The translations under genes were made by a program, and so were the position numbers. Below, piece after piece: positions 41,269-45,917 of a DNA stretch of 45,917 bases. The stretch is taken from the NCBI RefSeq assembly GCF_013204855.1, contig NZ_JABMKZ010000050.1:1-45917 (forward strand), read 5' to 3'. Every line of letters begins with the position of its first letter. The first letter of the stretch is position 1. Source of the DNA: Paenibacillus alba. GTDB taxonomy: Bacteria; Bacillota; Bacilli; Paenibacillales; NBRC-103111. The notes under the pieces are model-generated. The model made no database searches. It was given only the letters and a program-made list of their open reading frames with translations, and was not told the DNA's origin.

Positions 41269-41898
41269 ATGAGCAAACAAGCTTTAATTGTCTGGGGTGG
41301 CTGGGATGGGCATCAACCGGAGGAAGTAGCAGGAATTTTCGCTGAGCTTCTGCGTGCAGAAGGGTATGGCGTGGAAGTATCGGATACGTTGGATAGCTTC
41401 AAAGATGTGGAGCGCTTAGCAAGTGTTGATCTCATTGTGCCTGTATGGACGATGGGGAAAATCGAGGGTGAACAGTTGAAACCGCTGCTTGCAGCAGTCA
41501 AAGAAGGCGGAACGGGCATAGCAGGATGCCACGGCGGTATGGGGGATTCCTTCCGGAATGAAGTCGAATTTCAATACATGGTAGGCGGGCAGTGGGTGGC
41601 GCATCCGGGCAATGATGGTGTAACGTATACCGTTCGGATCAAGGACCGCGGACATCTTTTGACAGAAGGCATGGAAGACTTTGTTGTTGTTTCTGAAAAG
41701 TATTATATGCATGTAGACCCTGCGATACAGGTGCATGCGGTGACTGATTTCGGGGATGTGGAGATGCCGGTCGTTTGGACGAAAAACTATGGAGCGGGCA
41801 AAGTGTATTATAATTCGCTTGGCCATCAGGCTGCTATTGTTCGGATGCCGGAAACGCTGGAATTAATGCGACGCGGCTTGTTGTGGGCTACACGATAA
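41269..41898 (+). CDS. ThuA-like (trehalose utilization) domain protein
   Basis: A 209-residue ThuA-family protein with the glutamine-amidotransferase-like flavodoxin fold: LIVWGGWDGHQPEEVA, the nucleophile-elbow-like GIAGCHGGMGDSFR and VWTKNYGAGKVYYNSLGH. In rhizobia ThuA/ThuB act in 3-keto-disaccharide (trehalose) catabolism, with ThuB a Gfo/Idh/MocA dehydrogenase, as in this cluster. ATG 41269 is preferred over ATG 41248 because GGAG lies 10 nt upstream of it. It sits between two dehydrogenase genes, 33 nt after the first and 21 nt before the second. Confidence 0.9.
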   Translation: MSKQALIVWGGWDGHQPEEVAGIFAELLRAEGYGVEVSDTLDSFKDVERLASVDLIVPVWTMGKIEGEQLKPLLAAVKEGGTGIAGCHGGMGDSFRNEVEFQYMVGGQWVAHPGNDGVTYTVRIKDRGHLLTEGMEDFVVVSEKYYMHVDPAIQVHAVTDFGDVEMPVVWTKNYGAGKVYYNSLGHQAAIVRMPETLELMRRGLLWATR

Positions 41899-41919
41899 CC
41901 ATTAGGGGGAACGACATCA

Positions 41920-43014
41920 ATGAGTAAGAAAAAGGTAGGGATTATTGGTTGCGGAAATATTAGCGCCATCTACATGAAAAACATCCCGCAATTTGAACAT
42001 TTGGAGCTGCTCGCATGTGCCGATATCGATAGGGGCCGGGCTGCGGCGCGAGCGGAGGAATTCAACATTCCTCATGCTTATTCGGTACAGGAGCTTTTGC
42101 AGGATGCCAGCATTGATATTGTTATCAATTTAACGATCCCTGCCGTGCATGCCGAAGTGTGTATCCAAGTCCTTGAAGCGGGCAAACACGTCTATGTGGA
42201 GAAACCGCTTGCCGTCACACGGGAAGAAGGGCAGCAGATCCTAGAGGTGGCTCAGCGCAAAGGACTGCTGGTTGGCAGTGCGCCGGATACGTTTCTGGGC
42301 GGCGGCATACAAACGTGTGCGAAGCTGATTAACGACGGTTGGATTGGCACCCCGATAGCGGCAACAGCTTTCATGATGGGCAAAGGTCATGAGCATTGGC
42401 ATCCAGATCCTGAATTTTATTATGCCAAAGGCGGCGGACCTATGTTCGACATGGGGCCGTACTACTTAACAGCACTAGTGGCCTTGCTTGGACCGATTCG
42501 CCGGGTGACAGGCTCAACGAACATTAGCTTTCCGGAACGAACCATTCAAAGCGAGAAGAAGCGCGGACAGAAAATAGCCGTCGAAACGCCGACGCATATT
42601 GCGGGTGTGCTGGATTTCCACAGCGGGGCGATTGCCACATTGGTTACAAGCTTCGATATAATGGGGGGCACGCAGCTGCCGAATATCGAGATTTACGGCA
42701 GTCAAGGATCGCTTCGTGTGCCCGATCCGAATAACTTTGGCGGTCCTGTGATGATTCGCAAGAACGGTTCCGATTGGGAACCGATTCCGCTTTCCCATGG
42801 CTACAAAGACAACAGCCGCGGCTTAGGTGTAGCAGCAATGGCAGAAGCGCTGATCACCGGCGAACAGGGTGCGCATCGGGCGAATGGCGAGCTGGCTTAT
42901 CATGTTTTGGAGGCTATGCATGGCTTCCATGATGCGTCTGACTCAGGCAGGCATTACGTGATGCATAGCAGCTGTGAAAAACCTGCTCCGCTGAAGCCGG
43001 ATGCTGTGTTATAA
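41920..43014 (+). CDS. Gfo/Idh/MocA family oxidoreductase (second)
   Basis: A 364-residue NAD(P)-dependent dehydrogenase with Rossmann motif GIIGCGNISAIYMKNI, the lysine motif VEKPLAVTREEGQ, and the catalytic-domain segment GGGPMFDMGPYYLTALVALLG. It is clearly diverged from the first dehydrogenase of the cluster, so the pair is probably two steps of one pathway rather than a recent duplication. The start ATG 41920 follows TTAGGGGG. Last gene of the LacI cluster; a terminator follows. Confidence 0.93.
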   Translation: MSKKKVGIIGCGNISAIYMKNIPQFEHLELLACADIDRGRAAARAEEFNIPHAYSVQELLQDASIDIVINLTIPAVHAEVCIQVLEAGKHVYVEKPLAVTREEGQQILEVAQRKGLLVGSAPDTFLGGGIQTCAKLINDGWIGTPIAATAFMMGKGHEHWHPDPEFYYAKGGGPMFDMGPYYLTALVALLGPIRRVTGSTNISFPERTIQSEKKRGQKIAVETPTHIAGVLDFHSGAIATLVTSFDIMGGTQLPNIEIYGSQGSLRVPDPNNFGGPVMIRKNGSDWEPIPLSHGYKDNSRGLGVAAMAEALITGEQGAHRANGELAYHVLEAMHGFHDASDSGRHYVMHSSCEKPAPLKPDAVL

Positions 43015-43028
43015 TGAGTAGTAATTGC

Positions 43029-43060
43029 ATCCTCCTCTTCGAGTAAGAGGGGGATTTTTG
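43029..43060 (+). terminator. Intrinsic terminator of the LacI/ThuA cluster
   Basis: The stem ATCCTCCTCTT/AAGAGGGGGAT with loop CGAGT is followed by TTTTTG. Confidence 0.88.
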
Positions 43061-43126
43061 TTATTTTACTGGTGGCAGCTTGAGACTCAGTAGGGCAGCG
43101 CTGCAGCAGAAAGAGGGGATTACCGA

Positions 43127-43867
43127 ATGAGCATGAATAGGCCGAAAATAGCCGTGGTCACGGATTTTGACGGCACTTTGATGGAGCAGGATGTTGGGGA
43201 TGTCCTGATGGAGGAGTTAGGCATCGTGCATGCGCCGCAGGTCATGGAAGCATCGCGGCTTTTTCGAGAGAAAAAGGTCGGGTCCTTAGCGTGGATTGAA
43301 GCAGCATATCCCTTGCTTGCAAGCCGGCAGGCACAGGTGGATCAACTGCTGAAAAGCGTTCATTTGCGCGATGGGGCGCAGGAATTCCTGGATTTCTGCG
43401 AGCAGAAGGAAGTGCCGGTAACCGTATTGAGCGATGGTATGCAGTATTATATTGAGCAGATCCTGAGGAGTCAGCAGGTGCAGGTTACGAAAGTCATTGG
43501 GAATCCCATCACGTATTCGGCGGCAGGCCAATTTCAATTCGGGGTTCAAAATACGAATCCAGCGTGTCAATGGTGCGGCTGCTGCAAAGCAAGTGTCGTG
43601 AAGCAGATGAAAGCAGACGGATGGCTCATTATGTATATCGGAGATGGCAGCAGTGACTACTATGGGTCTGCCTTTGCCGATTGGATTTTTGCGCGAGCGA
43701 GTCTGGCTAACTATTTGCGCGAAGAAGGAACGGCTTATTATCCGTTTGAAACGTTCCATGATATTTTGGCAATATTACGAGCGAATTGGCCTTTATATCA
43801 GGATGGGACGGCGGCTGGAAGGCTAAGCGGAAGATATCCGGCGGCCTGTCAGTTTCCTGTTTCATGA
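43127..43867 (+). CDS. MtnX-like HAD-superfamily phosphatase
   Basis: A 246-residue HAD-IB phosphatase. Motif I DFDGTL has the Asp13 nucleophile and Asp15. Motif II is VTVLSDGMQYYIEQ and motif III is YIGDGSSDYYGSAFAD. A Cys-rich insert (CQWCGCCK) follows the cap, as in MtnX (methionine salvage) and related phosphatases. Without mtn genes nearby the substrate stays open. The start ATG 43127 follows AGAGGGG. It stands alone between two terminators. Confidence 0.88.
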   Translation: MSMNRPKIAVVTDFDGTLMEQDVGDVLMEELGIVHAPQVMEASRLFREKKVGSLAWIEAAYPLLASRQAQVDQLLKSVHLRDGAQEFLDFCEQKEVPVTVLSDGMQYYIEQILRSQQVQVTKVIGNPITYSAAGQFQFGVQNTNPACQWCGCCKASVVKQMKADGWLIMYIGDGSSDYYGSAFADWIFARASLANYLREEGTAYYPFETFHDILAILRANWPLYQDGTAAGRLSGRYPAACQFPVS

Positions 43868-43879
43868 TTGTATAGGAGA

Positions 43880-43935
43880 AAACCAGCCAGGGCATGCATG
43901 ATGCAGTCCCTAACTGGCTTGAAATTATTTTTTAT
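43880..43935. terminator. Bidirectional terminator between the HAD phosphatase gene and sspI
   Basis: The stem AGCCAG...CTGGCT with a GCATGCATGATGC interior has T-rich flanks on both strands (ATTATTTTTTATC on plus; GGTTTTCTCC on minus). Confidence 0.65.
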
Positions 43936-43940
43936 CAAGT

Positions 43941-44144
43941 TTATTCCAGATGCTCTTTGAGCGTTTCGACCAGCTGATTTTGAATAGTCGCTTCGCTATG
44001 CTGCCATATGATTTCGAAAAGCACACCAAGTCCTGGCAATACTCGTTCCTCTCCGCCGATGGAATCCTCAATGACTTCTTGAAGTTCATCATTCGATTTA
44101 TTCTGGACTCGCTGGACGATGGCCTGTCTTAAGGTAATGTTCAT
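43941..44144 (-). CDS. sspI: Small acid-soluble spore protein SspI
   Basis: A 67-residue spore protein. The SspI signature is recognisable: N-terminus MNITLRQAIVQRVQNKSNDE and the core ERVLPGLGVLFEIIWQ. SspI is a minor SASP made in the forespore. ATG 44144 is chosen because GAGG lies 7 nt upstream and the size fits; 15 upstream codons in the same frame are excluded. A sigma-G-like promoter lies at 44178-44207. It is divergent from ktrA; in Bacillus subtilis sspI also lies near a TrmH-family gene, as here. Confidence 0.93.
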   Translation of the reverse strand: MNITLRQAIVQRVQNKSNDELQEVIEDSIGGEERVLPGLGVLFEIIWQHSEATIQNQLVETLKEHLE

Positions 44145-44177
44145 TCTGGAACCTCGCTTCCATGTCGTTATCGCTAT

Positions 44178-44207
44178 TAATATGCGCAAGTTTATGACCG
44201 TTCATCC
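44178..44207 (-). promoter_or_regulatory. Sigma-G-like promoter of sspI
   Basis: On the minus strand, GGATG (44207-44203), an 18-nt spacer and CATATTA (44184-44178) match the forespore sigma-G consensus GYATR-N18-CATNHTA with one mismatch. The start of transcription would fall about 25 nt before the sspI ATG. Confidence 0.6.
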
Positions 44208-44257
44208 TCCCATCCTTCACCGCCCTAGAGAGCAAAGTTAGCTGTCAGGCGCAAATA

Positions 44258-44266
44258 TGTTATAAT
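44258..44266 (+). promoter_or_regulatory. Extended -10 promoter of ktrA
   Basis: TGTTATAAT (TG at 44258-44259, hexamer 44261-44266), with no good -35, would start transcription near 44273, 33 nt before the ktrA ATG at 44306. Confidence 0.6.
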
Positions 44267-44305
44267 TTGAACATAAACATGGGGATATGGAGGACGTTTC
44301 AGCCG

Positions 44306-44965
44306 ATGAGAAAGCAATTTGCAATTATTGGGATGGGAAGATTCGGATCCAGTGTCGCAAGAACATTGTCGCAGTTAGGGTTTGAAGTCATGGCTATTGA
44401 TTCTCGAGAGGATACCGTGCAGGAGATTTCGTCGATCGTCACACATGCTGTACAAGCTGATTCTACGGACGAAGAAGCGCTGCGGGCTCTTGGCATTCGT
44501 AACTTTGACGTTGTTGTTGTGGCGATTGGCGAGGATATTCAGGCCAGTATTCTGACTACATTAATTCTCAAAGAGATGGGCATACCTACAGTTGTCGTGA
44601 AGGCTGTTAATGATCTGCATGGCAAAGTGTTGAAAAAAATTGGCGCAGACAAAGTCGTATATCCGGAAAGAGATATGGGGCAGCGGGTGGCGCATCATCT
44701 GATATCATCGAATATTCTTGATTACATAGAGCTATCTAATGATTACAGCATCGTGGAGATGAAAGCTTCAAACCAGTTGGTGGGCCAAAGCTTAAGACAG
44801 CTCGACATTCGGGCCAAATATGGCTGCAATGTTATTGCCATCAAGCAAAATGATAAGCTGATCATTCCGCCAAGTGCGGAGGAAATGCTCAGATCGGACG
44901 ATATTCTCGTTCTTGTCGGTAAAAATTCGAATCTTCAAGCATTTGAAGTGACTTTCGCGGAGTAG
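44306..44965 (+). CDS. ktrA: Potassium uptake regulator KtrA (TrkA-N/RCK)
   Basis: A 219-residue cytoplasmic subunit gating a Ktr potassium channel. The RCK_N nucleotide-binding motif is IIGMGRFGSSVARTL with the adenosine-binding acid in AIDSRED. The RCK_C domain (~140-219) is the c-di-AMP-binding part in characterised KtrA. ATG 44306 is chosen because the promoter would start transcription after the earlier in-frame codons, and GGAGG lies 12 nt upstream. The membrane partner ktrB is not in the window. The RNA methyltransferase gene follows after 10 nt. Confidence 0.93.
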   Translation: MRKQFAIIGMGRFGSSVARTLSQLGFEVMAIDSREDTVQEISSIVTHAVQADSTDEEALRALGIRNFDVVVVAIGEDIQASILTTLILKEMGIPTVVVKAVNDLHGKVLKKIGADKVVYPERDMGQRVAHHLISSNILDYIELSNDYSIVEMKASNQLVGQSLRQLDIRAKYGCNVIAIKQNDKLIIPPSAEEMLRSDDILVLVGKNSNLQAFEVTFAE

Positions 44966-44975
44966 GTACAAGGAA

Positions 44976-45779
44976 ATGACAAAAGCACATACGGAAATCA
45001 TGTCGGTTCAAAATGCCAGAGTCAAAGACTGGGCGCAGCTGTTGGAGCGTCGCGGCAGGGATAAGCAAGGGAAATATCTGATTGAAGGTTATCATCTGGT
45101 GGAAGAGGCGCTGCGTGCCGGAGCTAGGGTGGAAACGATTGTTTACAGCTTGGAAAAGGGTGCACCAACGGGCTGGGATGAGCTTGAGCAGGCAGCATCT
45201 CCGGTGGAATGGGTCGGCGTTAGCCAAGCCGTTCTGGCCAAATGCTCGGATACGCAGACGCCGCAAGGCGTGCTGGCTATTGTGGCTCGGCCGCAGCTGG
45301 GCATGGACGAGCTGCTCGCAGGCGAGCACGATCTTGTTGTTGTCCTGGACGGCGTTCAGGACCCCGGCAACCTCGGCACGATCATCCGCAGCGCGGATGC
45401 CGTCGGGGCCAAAGCGGTTGTTCTCGGCCGCGGCACGGTCGATCTGTACAATCCCAAGACGATCCGCTCGACGATGGGATCGATGTATCATCTGCCCATT
45501 CTGGAGGCAGATCTGAGCTTGCTCTTGCCGCGCGCGCGTGAGCGCGGGGTGCGGCTCGTGACGACGAGCCTGCAGGCGGAGCGCTCGTGCTACGACACGG
45601 ACCTGCGGCAGCCGACGTGGCTGATCCTCGGCAACGAAGGCAAGGGCGTGTCGCCGGAGGTTGCTGCGCAGTCGGATGTGCAGGTGATCATCCCGATGCA
45701 GGGCAAGGCGGAGTCGCTGAACGTGGCGATGGCGGCGACGGTTTTGCTGTTTGAGGCTTCGCGGCAGCGGTTGTTGTGA
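44976..45779 (+). CDS. TrmH/SpoU-family RNA 2'-O-methyltransferase (YsgA-like)
   Basis: A 267-residue rRNA/tRNA ribose methyltransferase. The N-terminal substrate-binding domain (~5-100: SVQNARVKDWAQLLERRGRD) is followed by the knotted SPOUT domain with motif 1 DPGNLGTIIRSADAVG, motif 2 ILGNEGKGVS and motif 3 SLNVAMAATVLLFEASRQ. The size and position near sspI match B. subtilis YsgA, encoded before pheST. ATG 44976 has AAGGA very close; ATG 45000 is an alternative. The 3' half is strongly GC-rich (73% in 45541-45600 by my count). Confidence 0.93.
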   Translation: MTKAHTEIMSVQNARVKDWAQLLERRGRDKQGKYLIEGYHLVEEALRAGARVETIVYSLEKGAPTGWDELEQAASPVEWVGVSQAVLAKCSDTQTPQGVLAIVARPQLGMDELLAGEHDLVVVLDGVQDPGNLGTIIRSADAVGAKAVVLGRGTVDLYNPKTIRSTMGSMYHLPILEADLSLLLPRARERGVRLVTTSLQAERSCYDTDLRQPTWLILGNEGKGVSPEVAAQSDVQVIIPMQGKAESLNVAMAATVLLFEASRQRLL

Positions 45780-45830
45780 GGTTTGGAAGATAAAAAATTT
45801 GTAACGTAGATTTGTCATAGCTAAGTCGGT

Positions 45831-45870
45831 CCCGATGTGGCTCAAAGCCTTGATACATCGGGATTTTTTT
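45831..45870 (+). terminator. Intrinsic terminator after the RNA methyltransferase gene
   Basis: The stem CCCGATGT/ACATCGGG with an inner GGCT/AGCC stem is followed by a T-run (TTTTTTT). About 50 further bases end the window without a recognised gene. Confidence 0.9.
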
Positions 45871-45917
45871 GTTGAACATATTAAACAAGAACATATTATG
45901 AAATCGAGAAGAAATGA

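Noticed and set aside
44889..45845. 318-codon minus-strand frame over the RNA methyltransferase gene
   Set aside because: It is antisense to a gene with all three SPOUT motifs; its Arg/His-rich sequence is the mirror of a GC-rich gene.

Overview
The window looks like a chromosomal segment of an endospore-forming, low-to-mid GC Firmicute, most likely Paenibacillus or a close relative. The grounds are a large tRNA array directly behind a 23S rRNA end, many GGAGG-type ribosome binding sites, a YesM/YesN-type two-component pair next to an Lpl/Ytc-type sugar ABC transporter, spore genes (sspI, a YheC/D-type ATP-grasp protein beside a CotSA-like glycosyltransferase), a Lia-type envelope-stress operon and a c-di-AMP riboswitch. 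The genus is inferred from gene content and style; no database search was run.

Layout. 1-1730: 3' end of a 23S rRNA gene, then 16 tRNA genes and a strong terminator; no 5S gene lies between the 23S end and the first tRNA. 1814-8951: sensor kinase/AraC-type regulator pair, two permeases and a binding lipoprotein. 9088-13893: methyltransferase, ROK regulator, alpha/beta hydrolase (minus strand), small DNA-binding-like protein and an MFS transporter. 14021-16349: OmpR-type two-component system and a secreted methionine-rich stalk-domain protein. 16350-17475: about 1.1 kb without a credible gene, holding a 45-bp tandem repeat (12 copies) and a 38-bp tandem repeat (3 copies). 17476-22537: a fused cytochrome-b/molybdopterin oxidoreductase followed by molybdenum-cofactor genes (MOSC protein, mobA, moaA, moeA). 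22751-24731: a 71-residue protein that is 48% methionine, a small unknown protein, and a 3D-domain wall protein behind a c-di-AMP (ydaO-type) riboswitch. 24732-28905: Lia-like operon (membrane protein, PspA/LiaH, LiaF, LiaS, LiaR) and type I signal peptidase. 28984-30751: FliD-like orphan, GNAT acetyltransferase and an Sm-like protein. 30934-35269: zwf, Tat-exported metallophosphoesterase, prfC. 35423-38736: glycosyltransferase, YheC/D-type ATP-grasp protein and a convergent GGDEF/EAL protein. 38976-43014: LacI regulator with two Gfo/Idh/MocA dehydrogenases and a ThuA-like protein. 43127-45779: HAD phosphatase, sspI, ktrA and a TrmH-family RNA methyltransferase; the sspI/TrmH-family order resembles the stretch upstream of pheST in Bacillus.

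How they work together. The kinase/regulator at 1814-5198 probably controls the downstream oligosaccharide importer. The Moco genes probably supply the fused oxidoreductase at the head of their cluster. The Lia-type genes form a cell-envelope stress module. c-di-AMP is a plausible shared signal for the riboswitch-controlled wall protein and for KtrA. The LacI cluster is a self-contained sugar or polyol catabolic unit whose substrate cannot be read from sequence.

The least explained items are the Met-rich 71-residue protein, the 45-bp repeat array, the cytochrome-b/Mo-oxidoreductase fusion, and an inverted repeat that ends two convergent genes and encodes the same pentapeptide at both C-termini.
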